In this document: positions 7,932-16,816 of the stretch, piece after piece
Layout of the letters: every line of letters starts with the position of its first letter
Numbering within the stretch: position 1 is the stretch's first letter
Origin: Streptosporangiaceae bacterium
Lineage (GTDB): Bacteria > Actinomycetota > Actinomycetes > Streptosporangiales > Streptosporangiaceae
Length of the DNA: 23,192 nt
Direction: 5' to 3'
Assembly (NCBI GenBank): GCA_025934635.1
Contig: JAICWX010000124.1
Span: 1 to 23,192, forward strand
Notes under the pieces: model-generated
Seen by the model: only the letters and a program-made list of their open reading frames with translations
The model's database searches: none
What the model was told of the DNA's origin: nothing
Translations under genes and position numbers: made by a program

Positions 7932-10900
7932 GTGAGCTACTCCCCGCCGCCCAGGCGCGGGAGATACGCGACGGTCTGCTCGATTACCTGACGACGACAT
8001 TCGCGCTCGCCGACCCGGACGCCCGGCTCGCGCTCACCGAGTTCCTCAGCGACCCCGAGCGCGGTATCTTCAAAGGTCCCTACCTGCGGTTGAAACTCCC
8101 GTTCCGCGCTGCGGCGGATGGGTGGCAATCCATTCTGCAATGGGATATCGACCGCACGCCCTACGGCCACCAGGCGGCGGCGTTCGCCCGGTTGTCCAGC
8201 GCGGATCTCGGGCCCGGCAAGCCGCGACCGCTCCCTACGCTCGTCACGACGGGCACCGGATCGGGTAAGACCGAGGCGTTTTTCTACCCGATCCTCGACC
8301 ACGTGCTGCGGGCCAGGCGGGACGGGGTAAGCGGAATGAAGGCGCTCATCTTGTACCCGATGAACGCACTCGCCAACGATCAGGCGAAGCGTCTCGCGGA
8401 TCTGCTGACCACGCGTGACGAACTGGCTGGGATCACCGCCGCCCTCTACACCGGGCAGGACGGACCGCAGCGGACGAGGGTGAGCGCGGACGGCCTCATC
8501 ACCGACCGGGCCGTCATCCGCGACGAGGCTCCGGACATCCTGCTGACGAACTACAAGATGCTCGACCAGCTCCTGCTCCGCTACGAGGACCGGACCATCT
8601 GGCAGCAGAGCGCCGGCAGCCTCCAGTACCTCGTGCTTGACGAGTTCCACACCTACGACGGTGCGCAGGGCACCGACGTGGCCATGTTGCTGCGCCGCTT
8701 GGGCCTGACGCTGAAAAGCTACCTGGCCGGCAACGCGCTTACCGGCGCGGAGCGCGCTCGTCCTCTCGGCCGCATTACCCCGGTCGCCACGTCGGCGACC
8801 CTGGGTGACCAGGGTGACCCGGCGGCAATGACGGGCTTCGCGCGCACCGTCTTCGGTGACGAGTTCGATGCCGGCAGCGTCGTCACCGAGTCCCGGCTCG
8901 ACCTCGCCGAGTGGACGGCCGGCGCCGCCGACCGGGTCGCCGTTCTCGGGCTCGCGCCGCGCCGTCTCGCGCGGGCCGACCTGGCGGGCGTGAATGCCAC
9001 GGTGACTGAGCTGCCGAGAGAAGAGCCCCGCGACCGGACGTTCGCGCTTCTCGGCGCGATCTACGACACGGATGCGCGCGCGCGCGCCGCGCGGGCCGGC
9101 GATGATCCGGAACTGCTGCTCGCGCTCATCCGCGCGCACCCGTTGGTCCAGGAACTCGTCCTGGCGGCGGAACAGGCCATTCACCTGGGTGACCTGGCCG
9201 AGGCGCTGTTCCCTGAACCGGCGAGCGGCCCTGCGACCGGCGATGAGGATGACCGGCTTACGTTTCTCACTCACCTGGTGGCGGCGCTCAGTCAGGGCCG
9301 GGTCGTCCTCGGCCGCGCCGCGCTCGGGGTCGACCTGCATCTGTGGGTCCGCGAGCTCACCAGGATCGACCGCGTGGCGAGCGCGGCGGCGCATTACCGG
9401 TGGAGCGACGACGGCGAGCTGACCGACCCCGGCGACATCGGCCCGGAGGCCCTTGAGCAGCACGCCTTTCCCGCCGTCTACTGCCGGCACTGCGGGCGGT
9501 CCGGCTGGGGCGTCGGCCTCGCTGCGGTCGGGTCCCACCTCGACACCGACGACACGGCCATCCGGCGCAACCACGCCGCTCACGAGGGCCGCTTCCGTGC
9601 CCTGCTCTACGCGCCGCTTGAGGCCGGCCACGCCCCGGCGGCCAGGGCGGAGGGTGATGAGTCAGCCGTCGAAGGACTGCGCTGGCTGTCCATCCGGCAG
9701 CGGATGCTGCTGTCATCGGCGCCGGCCGATGACGACCAGGATTACCGCGACGGCTGGGTGCTGCCGGTGCTCACCCAGGTCGGTCCCGGTGCCGATGACG
9801 AGTCCAGGGATGACACCTGCCCGTCGTGCCAGCAGCAGGACGGCATCCGTTTCCTTGGCAGCGCGATCGCCACCCTGCTGTCGGTCACGCTGTCGACGCT
9901 CTTCGGCGACGAGGCCCTCGACCCGCGTGAGAAGAAGGCGCTCGTCTTCACCGACAGCGTGCAGGACGCCGCGCACCGGGCCGGATTCGTGGAGAGCCGG
10001 TCGCACACGCTGACGTTGCGGGCGCTGCTGCGGCACGCGGTCGGCGAACACCCGGTCGGGCTCGACTCGCTGGTCGACCAGGCCATTGCCGCTGCGGGTG
10101 ACAACCCGTTCGATCGCTACCGGATCATCCCGCCGGATCTTGTCGAGCGTGCGGAATTCGCTCCGTTCTGGCGGCGGCCACGCGCCCGCGAGGTCCCCGC
10201 CCGGGTGCGGACCAGGGTCCGCCGCCGTCTGCTGTTCGATGCGGTGCTCGAGTTCGGCCTGCAGTCCCGGGTCGGGCGGACCCTGGAGCAGACGGGCAGC
10301 GCCGTCGTTGAGGTTGACGCTGGCGAGCCCGCGGCCCTCGCCAGCATCGCCCGCGCGGTGCTCACCGCCACCGAGGTCCAGGACACCCTCGACGGAGACC
10401 TCGCCGCCCTGTCCGATGACCGGCTGGCGGCGTGGGTGCGTGGCGTGCTCGAACGCATGCGCGTACAGGGCGCCATCGAGCATGAGTGGTTCCAGCCGTT
10501 CATCAGGCACGACGGCAACCGCTACTTCATCTGGGGCGGCCGGCCGCGTGGCCAGGGCATGTCCGCGTTCCCGCGCGGCCGGTCCGCGCCCGCCTACCCC
10601 CGGATCGGGCCGGCCGCCCCGGTCAGGGACCCGCTGCTCGACCCGGTGGGCACGCCGAGGTCCTGGTACGCGCGATGGACCGCGCGGGCGCTCGGCGTCA
10701 CCGCCGCGCACGGCGCGCGCCTGGCGCGGCAGCTGCTCGAGCGCCTCGCCCGGGCCGGCGTCCTGCACACGGTCGCGACCGAGAGCGGCGGCACCGTGTT
10801 CACCATCCCGGCGAGCTCGGTCGTCGTCAGCCCGACCGACCCGGCGGCGATGCTCGACGGGCGCAACCTGCTTACCTGCACGGTCTGCCGGACTCAGCAG

Positions 10901-13900
10901 CCGGGTACCGCCACGGTCGTCGCCCAGCTCGACGGCGCGCCCTGCATGCTCGTGCGCTGCCCCGGGCGACTACGCCGGGAGCCGCGGCCGGACAACTACT
11001 ACCGCCACTTGTACGCGTCGGCGGACATGCGCAGGATCGTCGCCCGAGAGCACACCGGCCTGGTCGACGACGTCACCCGGCTGCGCTATGAGAGCGAGTT
11101 CAGGCAGTCGACGAGTGACCCCAGCGCGCCGAACGTGCTCGTCGCGACGCCGACGCTCGAGATGGGCATCGACATCGGCGACCTGTCCGCGGTCCTGCTC
11201 GCGTCGCTGCCGAAGACAGTCGCCTCCTACCTGCAGCGAGTCGGCCGGGCCGGACGGCTCACCGGCAGCGCCCTCAACCTCGCCTTCATCACCGGCCGGG
11301 GCGAGCAACTGCCCCGGCTGGAGGACCCGCTGTCCGTCATCAACGGGCAGGTACGCGCGCCCGCCACGTACCTGTCGGCCGAGGAGATCCTGCGGCGGCA
11401 GTACGTCGCCCACCTCGTCGACTGCTTCGCCCGTGAGGACGACCAGCCCCATCCTCGCCGGGCGCGGGGGGCACTCGGGTCGGCCGAGGCGGGCTCCTTC
11501 CTCGGTGAGCTGATCCGCTTCGCCGAGGAAGGAGCCGCGGATCACCTCGAGCGGTTCCTTGGCAGTTTCGAGAACCCGGCCGAGTCATCCGCCGAGAGCC
11601 TGCGTGCCTGGGCCACCCCGATCGACGGCGGGCTGCCCACGAGCGGGCTGGCGGCGCATCTCTACGACGCGTCGCGGCGCTGGGTGACGGCCGTCGAAGG
11701 GCTCGCGCACCGGCGGACCGCGATCGAGCAGGCCCTGCCGGAGCTCGTGCGCATCGAGGCGAGCCCGGCGGCGAGCGACGACGACCGGCGCGCACTGCGC
11801 TCCGCCCGCGCGGCCCTGGCCATGACCAGGAAGGAGTCGCAGCGCCTCAGGGGTGAGTACTGGATCGCGGTCCTCGAGGAGTTCGGGATCCTGCCCAACT
11901 ACACGCTGCTCGACGACATGGTCACGCTCGACGTCGCCGTGACCTGGATCGACCCGGAGACCCAGGAGTTCCGCTCGGAGCCGGCGAGCTTCCTGCGCTC
12001 GTCGGCGAACGCGCTGCGCGAGTTCGCCCCGGGCGCGACGTTCTACGCGCGCGGCCTTGAGATCGGAGTCGACGCCGTTGACCTGGGGCCTGACGATTCG
12101 GCGATCAAGTCGATGGCGTTCTGCCCGGGCTGCGGTTTCGCGTTCGACTTGAGCGCTCCCGGTCCGGACGGCAATGCGCCCGCCCGGTGCCCGCGCTGCG
12201 GCGGGGCCGGGTTCTCCGGGACCGAGCATCAGCTCGACGTCGTGGAGCTCAGCCGGGTCTCCGCGCAGCTGCGGCGGGACGAGGCGGCCATCAGTGACCG
12301 CAACGACGAGCGCAAGCGGGAGCGCTATGCGATCGCCGTGGCCGCCGACGTCGACCCGGCCTACGTCGCCAAGCGGTGGTACCTCGATGACTACCACTTC
12401 GGCACCAGGTACCTGCGCCGGATGGTCATCCGCTGGATAAACGTCGGCCGGGCCGGCAGTCACGGCGCGAGCCGTCAGATCGCGGGGGACATGGGGCCGG
12501 CCCCGCTGTTCCGCGTCTGCGAGGGCTGCGGCGTGCTCGACAAGAGCACGGGAACTAACCGTCCTGACGAGCACCGGGCCTGGTGCCGTTACCGCCAGGC
12601 CGACGCCGAGCATGTCCGCAACATCGCGCTGACCAGGACCCTGACGACTCAGGGGGCGGTCATCCGGCTGCCGCATTCAGTCACCCTGGGCGACCAGTTC
12701 GCCATTCCGAGCCTCGCCGCGGCGCTGCTGCTGGGGCTGCACGAGCAGATCGGCGGCAGCCCCGACCACATCGCCGTAGCGGCGATCAGCGAGCCCGTGG
12801 CCGGACACGATGGCGTGACGACCGAGGCGCTCCTGCTCCATGACATCGTCCCGGGGGGCACCGGCTACCTCGCCGAGCTGGCGGACCCCGGACGGATGTG
12901 GGACCTGCTGCACCGGGCCTGGGAGCGAGTCCGCGACTGTCCCTGCCAGCGTGAGCAACGGCTGGCCTGCCACCGCTGCCTCATCCCGTTCGCCCCGGCC
13001 GGCAACCTCAATCGCGTGTCCAGGTCGGCCGCGGAGCGGCACCTGCGGGCGATCCTGACGTCCGGTGGGCCCGATGCCGAGCCGGCCGAGGCGATGAGCT
13101 GGTCGCTGACCGAGCATGAGCCCCCGCTGCCAAGTCCCGAATCCCACCTGGAGCAGAGCTTCAGGAAGGTGTTCACCGAGCGGGTGACCGCACTCGGCGC
13201 GACCGTGAAGGAGACGCCGGCGCCGAAGGGTAACCGGCTGAGCATCACGTTCCCCGGCGCGGCCAGGCAGTGGACGCTGGAGCCGCAGTTCTCGATCGGG
13301 AGCAGCAGGCCCGACTTCGTGCTCCGGTCCAGCCAGGGCAGCCTGCCGCTCGTGGCTGTCTTCACCGACGGCTGGGCGTACCACGCGAGCCCTGCGCACA
13401 ACCGGCTCGCCGACGACGCACGCAAGCGGCAGGAACTGCGCGACAGCGGAGTCATCGTCCTCGGGATCACGGCGCGGGACGTGGAGCATGCGCGGGACGG
13501 AACCGTCGAGAAGCCGGGCTGGCTGGACAGCGACGTGATCGCCGCCCTGATGAGCTCGACCGTCACCTTCCGGCCGCAGAACGTGGAGGCCATCCGGCGT
13601 GGCCCGGTCGACTTCCTGCTCTCATGGATCCAGAGCCCGGACGTCGACGGGCACCGGGTGCTTGCTGACCGGCTGCCTTTCCTGTTCGTCCCGACAGCCA
13701 CGCAGTTCACGATGGACCCCGCGGTGGACCTAGCGCGTGAAGCTGCGCGCCGGCTCCTCGATCCGGACCGGATCACTCCGCCCGGCGACGTGCCATCCGT
13801 CGCCTGGTGGTGGAGCGCTCACTCCGTTGGCTTCCTCACCAGGACGTCGGGAGACCACCTTGAGCTGGCGCGCGTGGAGGTGGCGCTGGTGATCGATGAC

Positions 13901-14368
13901 CGGACCGAGGTACTCGCCGACAAGGACCAGGGCGCCGACGACTGGCGCGAGTGGCTGCGCATCGCCAACGCGCTCAACCTGCGCGAGCAGCCCACCATCA
14001 TCACGACCATCACCGGGGAAGACGGCGGCGTGGTGAAGGACAAGACGCAGCATGACCTCGTTCGGCCTGATGATCTTGGTGGTGCGGCACTGCCGCCCTC
14101 GTGGCAGGTCGTCCACGACCTCGCCACGGGCGGGCCCGAACGGCTCTTCATCGAAGAGCTCGCGCGGCACACCGCGGCAGAACCGATCCCCATGCCGGTC
14201 GTGGGGTACGAGGCGGGGAACGGCACCCCGGTCAACTTTGCCTGGCCGGACGCGCGGATAGCCGTGTGCCTGGACGCCGGTGACCGGCGTGACCTGGAGT
14301 CGGACGGCTGGCGCGTGTTCACCGACGACGCGGACGCTGTCCTCATGGCACTGAGAGAGGCCACCTGA
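7928..14368 (+). CDS. DEAD/DEAH helicase with DUF1998 zinc region and C-terminal Vsr/DUF559-like nuclease module
   Basis: A 2146-residue SF2 helicase of the DUF1998 group (relatives include B. subtilis MrfA/YprA). Visible motifs are Walker A GTGSGKT (Lys114), DEFH at 238-241, SATLGD at 289-294, VLVATPTLEMGID from about 1070 and QRVGRAGR at 1103-1110. Cysteine pairs 519/522 and 631/634, a quartet 1399/1402/1421/1424 and a C-C-H-C set 1531/1534/1549/1553 look like zinc sites. The DUF1998 signature is HDIVPGGTGYL (from 1638) plus cysteines 1671, 1673, 1681 and 1684. From about 1741 a second domain begins, with RPDFVL (Asp1796), VFTDGWAYH (Asp1814, His1818) and a DDARKRQELRDSG segment, the pattern of Vsr/DUF559-like PD-(D/E)XK folds. 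The tail includes GYE (Glu2095) and WPDARIAV (from 2106), perhaps another degenerate nuclease-like module. Its ATG overlaps the methylase stop (ATGA). It may do the work of DISARM DrmA and DrmB together; orthology is unproven. Confidence 0.88.
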   Translation: MSELLPAAQAREIRDGLLDYLTTTFALADPDARLALTEFLSDPERGIFKGPYLRLKLPFRAAADGWQSILQWDIDRTPYGHQAAAFARLSSADLGPGKPRPLPTLVTTGTGSGKTEAFFYPILDHVLRARRDGVSGMKALILYPMNALANDQAKRLADLLTTRDELAGITAALYTGQDGPQRTRVSADGLITDRAVIRDEAPDILLTNYKMLDQLLLRYEDRTIWQQSAGSLQYLVLDEFHTYDGAQGTDVAMLLRRLGLTLKSYLAGNALTGAERARPLGRITPVATSATLGDQGDPAAMTGFARTVFGDEFDAGSVVTESRLDLAEWTAGAADRVAVLGLAPRRLARADLAGVNATVTELPREEPRDRTFALLGAIYDTDARARAARAGDDPELLLALIRAHPLVQELVLAAEQAIHLGDLAEALFPEPASGPATGDEDDRLTFLTHLVAALSQGRVVLGRAALGVDLHLWVRELTRIDRVASAAAHYRWSDDGELTDPGDIGPEALEQHAFPAVYCRHCGRSGWGVGLAAVGSHLDTDDTAIRRNHAAHEGRFRALLYAPLEAGHAPAARAEGDESAVEGLRWLSIRQRMLLSSAPADDDQDYRDGWVLPVLTQVGPGADDESRDDTCPSCQQQDGIRFLGSAIATLLSVTLSTLFGDEALDPREKKALVFTDSVQDAAHRAGFVESRSHTLTLRALLRHAVGEHPVGLDSLVDQAIAAAGDNPFDRYRIIPPDLVERAEFAPFWRRPRAREVPARVRTRVRRRLLFDAVLEFGLQSRVGRTLEQTGSAVVEVDAGEPAALASIARAVLTATEVQDTLDGDLAALSDDRLAAWVRGVLERMRVQGAIEHEWFQPFIRHDGNRYFIWGGRPRGQGMSAFPRGRSAPAYPRIGPAAPVRDPLLDPVGTPRSWYARWTARALGVTAAHGARLARQLLERLARAGVLHTVATESGGTVFTIPASSVVVSPTDPAAMLDGRNLLTCTVCRTQQPGTATVVAQLDGAPCMLVRCPGRLRREPRPDNYYRHLYASADMRRIVAREHTGLVDDVTRLRYESEFRQSTSDPSAPNVLVATPTLEMGIDIGDLSAVLLASLPKTVASYLQRVGRAGRLTGSALNLAFITGRGEQLPRLEDPLSVINGQVRAPATYLSAEEILRRQYVAHLVDCFAREDDQPHPRRARGALGSAEAGSFLGELIRFAEEGAADHLERFLGSFENPAESSAESLRAWATPIDGGLPTSGLAAHLYDASRRWVTAVEGLAHRRTAIEQALPELVRIEASPAASDDDRRALRSARAALAMTRKESQRLRGEYWIAVLEEFGILPNYTLLDDMVTLDVAVTWIDPETQEFRSEPASFLRSSANALREFAPGATFYARGLEIGVDAVDLGPDDSAIKSMAFCPGCGFAFDLSAPGPDGNAPARCPRCGGAGFSGTEHQLDVVELSRVSAQLRRDEAAISDRNDERKRERYAIAVAADVDPAYVAKRWYLDDYHFGTRYLRRMVIRWINVGRAGSHGASRQIAGDMGPAPLFRVCEGCGVLDKSTGTNRPDEHRAWCRYRQADAEHVRNIALTRTLTTQGAVIRLPHSVTLGDQFAIPSLAAALLLGLHEQIGGSPDHIAVAAISEPVAGHDGVTTEALLLHDIVPGGTGYLAELADPGRMWDLLHRAWERVRDCPCQREQRLACHRCLIPFAPAGNLNRVSRSAAERHLRAILTSGGPDAEPAEAMSWSLTEHEPPLPSPESHLEQSFRKVFTERVTALGATVKETPAPKGNRLSITFPGAARQWTLEPQFSIGSSRPDFVLRSSQGSLPLVAVFTDGWAYHASPAHNRLADDARKRQELRDSGVIVLGITARDVEHARDGTVEKPGWLDSDVIAALMSSTVTFRPQNVEAIRRGPVDFLLSWIQSPDVDGHRVLADRLPFLFVPTATQFTMDPAVDLAREAARRLLDPDRITPPGDVPSVAWWWSAHSVGFLTRTSGDHLELARVEVALVIDDRTEVLADKDQGADDWREWLRIANALNLREQPTIITTITGEDGGVVKDKTQHDLVRPDDLGGAALPPSWQVVHDLATGGPERLFIEELARHTAAEPIPMPVVGYEAGNGTPVNFAWPDARIAVCLDAGDRRDLESDGWRVFTDDADAVLMALREAT

Positions 14369-16596
14369 TGCCGACGATCATCATGTCGAAGCCGGCCGGC
14401 AAGCTGGAGCCGTCGCTCAGGAGGAAGGCCTACGCCTTCCTCGAGAAGCTGAGCGAGGACGACGCGAGCCCCGGACTGCACATCGAGCCGATCGTCCACA
14501 GCGCGGACGACAAGGTGCGCACCGGCCGGGTGGACCAGGGATACCGCGCCGTCCTCTTCCGCGTGCCGGGCACGGGCGAGCCGATGTACGTGTTCTACGG
14601 CATATGGCCGCATGACCAGGCGATCGCGGTGGCGAAGAAGACGCGGCTCACCGTCAACCCGGTCAACGGCATCACCGAGATCACCACCGTGGCGGAGCTG
14701 CCACCTCCCGGCCAGGCCGTTTCCGAGACTCTCCCCGCGGGTCCCGGCCATCCGGCGGCGGCCTCGACTCCGCCCGTACCGTGGCTCGTCAACCTGGGAC
14801 TTGACCGCAAGACCCTCGTCGATGTCCTCGGCATCGATGAGTCGCTTGCTGGCCGCGCGCTTGCCGCGGTGGACGAGAACGCGCTGATGGCGCTGGCCGA
14901 GAATGCCGTCGAGTGGCAAGGCCTAGCGCTTCTCGACCTGGCAACGGGCCTCAGCGTCGCGGACGTGCGGGACAAGCTGAGCCTCAGCGAGCCCCCGGCG
15001 GTCGCGGCGGCCAGCGACACCGACCGTCTCGTGGAAGGGCTGCGCCATCCGGCCGCCCAGATGTCCTTCGCGTGGATCGAGAACAACGCGGAGCTGCGCC
15101 GGGTGATCGAGGGCGGCGACTTCAGTGCCTGGCGCGTCTTCCTTCATCCTGAGCAGCGCAAGTACGCGAGGCGCTCGTACTCGGGACCATTCCGGCTGTC
15201 GGGGGGAGCTGGAACCGGCAAGACCGTGGTCCTGCTGCACCGGACCCAGCTGCTGGGTCACCGTGTGCCCGGTTCGCGGATCCTGCTTACCACCTTCACG
15301 ACCAGCCTCGCAGACCAGCTGCGCACGGATCTCGACCGCCTCGACCCGACCTTGCCCAAGGCCGCCGGCCTCGGTGAGCCCGGCATCGCTGTATACGGGA
15401 TCGACGCGGTGGCGAGTGCGGTCCTGCGGCGGGCCGGAGCGGATGTCGCCGCCGACGCGGAGGCCGTTCTCGGTGCGGCCACGACTCAGCTACTCGGCCG
15501 CACGCCGGGTACCGCCTGGCGGGATGCGCTGGATGCCGCCGGCGGAGAACTGCCGACCGCACTGCGCAGCCCTCAGTTTCTCGCGGCCGAATACGCCCAG
15601 GTCGTGCTGGCGAACCGGATCACGAACCGAGAGGCGTACTTCAAGGTGCGGCGGCCGGGGCGGGGCGTAGCCCTGGACCGGGCCAAGCGGGGCGCGGTCT
15701 GGAGCGTCATCGAGGCCTACCGGACTCAGGGTCGTATCGCCGGATCCGTCGATTTCCCCGAGGCGGCGACCATCGCCGCGATTCACCTGCGCCGTATGGC
15801 CGGCCCGGGCGGCGAGTACGTCACCGATCATGTGCTCGTGGATGAGGGCCAGGACCTCGGCCCGGCGCACTGGCAGCTCCTGCGAGCCCTGGTGGGCGAG
15901 CACGCGGACGACCTGTTCATCGCTGAGGACTCTCACCAGCGCATCTACGGTCAGCGGGTGGTGCTGTCCCCGTTCGGCATCCGCGTCGTCGGCCGGTCGC
16001 AACGGCTGACCCTGAACTACCGGACCACCGCGCAGAACCTCGGCTACGCGATCAAGGTGCTCGAGGGCGGCGCGTACGTCGACCTGGAGTCGGACCAGGA
16101 GTCGACCGCCGGGTACCGGTCGGCGCGCAGCGGCCCGCTGCCTCGGCTGATCCCGTGCGCGACGCTGACCGAGGAACTCGACCGGGTGGCGGATCTGCTC
16201 CGGATGTGGATCGCGGAGACCGGCGCGCCGGAGACCATCGCCGTGCTGGTGCGGGAGCAGCGGCAGCGGGACCGGCTGGTCAGCGGCCTGGCCGAGCGCG
16301 ATGTGACGATCCGGGCCGTCGACCGGGAACACATCAAGCCAGGCCAGCCGGTTGCGCTGACCATGCACCGGGCCAAGGGAACCGAGTTCTCCAAGGTCCT
16401 GCTGTTCGGCATCGACCTCGGGGCCATCCCCCGGCCGCTGCGGGACGAGCAGTACGCGGAGGATGCCTGGGCCGACGCGCTGCTGCGCGAACGGTCACTG
16501 CTCTACGTGGCCGCGACCAGGGCCCGGGATGAACTGGCGCTGTCGTGGAGCGGAGATCCCAGCCAGCTGCTGCCGTCGGCTGCTCAGCCGGACTGA
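14368..16596 (+). CDS. UvrD-like SF1 helicase with RelE/ParE-like N-terminal domain
   Basis: A 742-residue protein. Residues 1-105 resemble the RelE/ParE toxin fold: a helix-rich start (KLEPSLRRKAYAFLEKL), then Arg-containing strands (RTGRVDQGYRAVLF), a YGIWPHDQAI segment and VNPVNGITEI. The helicase core follows, with Walker A GGAGTGKT at 279-286 (Lys285), DEGQD at 492-496 as motif II, LTLNYRTT, LTMHRAKGTEF as motif V, and YVAATRARDEL from 713 as motif VI. That order is typical of UvrD/Rep-type 3'-5' DNA helicases. The ATG overlaps the preceding TGA (TGATG), and GAGAGAGG at 14353-14360 provides a Shine-Dalgarno sequence. As the last gene of the operon it should be made with the other three. 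The N-terminal domain may bind nucleic acid or cleave RNA; it is a fold-level guess. A stand-alone toxin-antitoxin role is unlikely, since no antitoxin gene is visible. Confidence 0.88.
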   Translation: MPTIIMSKPAGKLEPSLRRKAYAFLEKLSEDDASPGLHIEPIVHSADDKVRTGRVDQGYRAVLFRVPGTGEPMYVFYGIWPHDQAIAVAKKTRLTVNPVNGITEITTVAELPPPGQAVSETLPAGPGHPAAASTPPVPWLVNLGLDRKTLVDVLGIDESLAGRALAAVDENALMALAENAVEWQGLALLDLATGLSVADVRDKLSLSEPPAVAAASDTDRLVEGLRHPAAQMSFAWIENNAELRRVIEGGDFSAWRVFLHPEQRKYARRSYSGPFRLSGGAGTGKTVVLLHRTQLLGHRVPGSRILLTTFTTSLADQLRTDLDRLDPTLPKAAGLGEPGIAVYGIDAVASAVLRRAGADVAADAEAVLGAATTQLLGRTPGTAWRDALDAAGGELPTALRSPQFLAAEYAQVVLANRITNREAYFKVRRPGRGVALDRAKRGAVWSVIEAYRTQGRIAGSVDFPEAATIAAIHLRRMAGPGGEYVTDHVLVDEGQDLGPAHWQLLRALVGEHADDLFIAEDSHQRIYGQRVVLSPFGIRVVGRSQRLTLNYRTTAQNLGYAIKVLEGGAYVDLESDQESTAGYRSARSGPLPRLIPCATLTEELDRVADLLRMWIAETGAPETIAVLVREQRQRDRLVSGLAERDVTIRAVDREHIKPGQPVALTMHRAKGTEFSKVLLFGIDLGAIPRPLRDEQYAEDAWADALLRERSLLYVAATRARDELALSWSGDPSQLLPSAAQPD

Positions 16597-16616
16597 CCAC
16601 GATCCGCTCCTGCCTT

Positions 16617-16790
16617 TTACCCGGCACCCCAGAACACCTGGTGCCACCACTTGCGGGTCAGGATCACTTGCCAGCTGAACTGGCGTGAGTGGTTGTCGTT
16701 CCAGCCGTGGATGCACCGGCCGGAGTTGCCGAGAAGGCAGTCACCGGGGCAATCGCCCAGGCAATGCTGGCAGTGCCGGAGCTCAGGCAT
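16617..16790 (-). CDS. small cysteine-rich hypothetical protein (57 aa)
   Basis: A short gene convergent with the helicase operon, with 20 bases between the two stops. The predicted protein has five cysteines in the first half at 7, 10, 14, 18 and 26 (C-x2-C-x3-C-x3-C-x7-C), in the context HCQHCLGDCPGDCLL. A Trp-rich basic C-terminus follows, with TRKWWHQVFWG near the end. This composition is far from random for an antisense reading and resembles small metal-binding proteins of actinobacteria. The only usable start is ATG at 16790, because an in-frame TAG lies at 16800-16802. No clear Shine-Dalgarno sequence precedes it, so it may be leaderless or read through from the cupin gene 26 bases upstream. 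Function is unknown; zinc or another metal bound by the cysteines is a guess. Confidence 0.6.
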   Translation of the reverse strand: MPELRHCQHCLGDCPGDCLLGNSGRCIHGWNDNHSRQFSWQVILTRKWWHQVFWGAG

Positions 16791-16816
16791 GCATTCACGC
16801 TAACCCCGAAGGGTGA

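Noticed and set aside
7937..9631. Long 564-codon open frame antisense to the DUF1998 helicase
   Set aside because: Typical mirror frame in high-GC coding DNA; Arg/Gly/Ala/Val-rich without motifs, while the + strand frame has clear helicase motifs.
16623..16645. GGCACC/GGTGCC inverted repeat as terminator of the defence operon
   Set aside because: Only six pairs, an 11-base loop and no T-tract; it lies inside the small cysteine-rich gene, where it may be chance.
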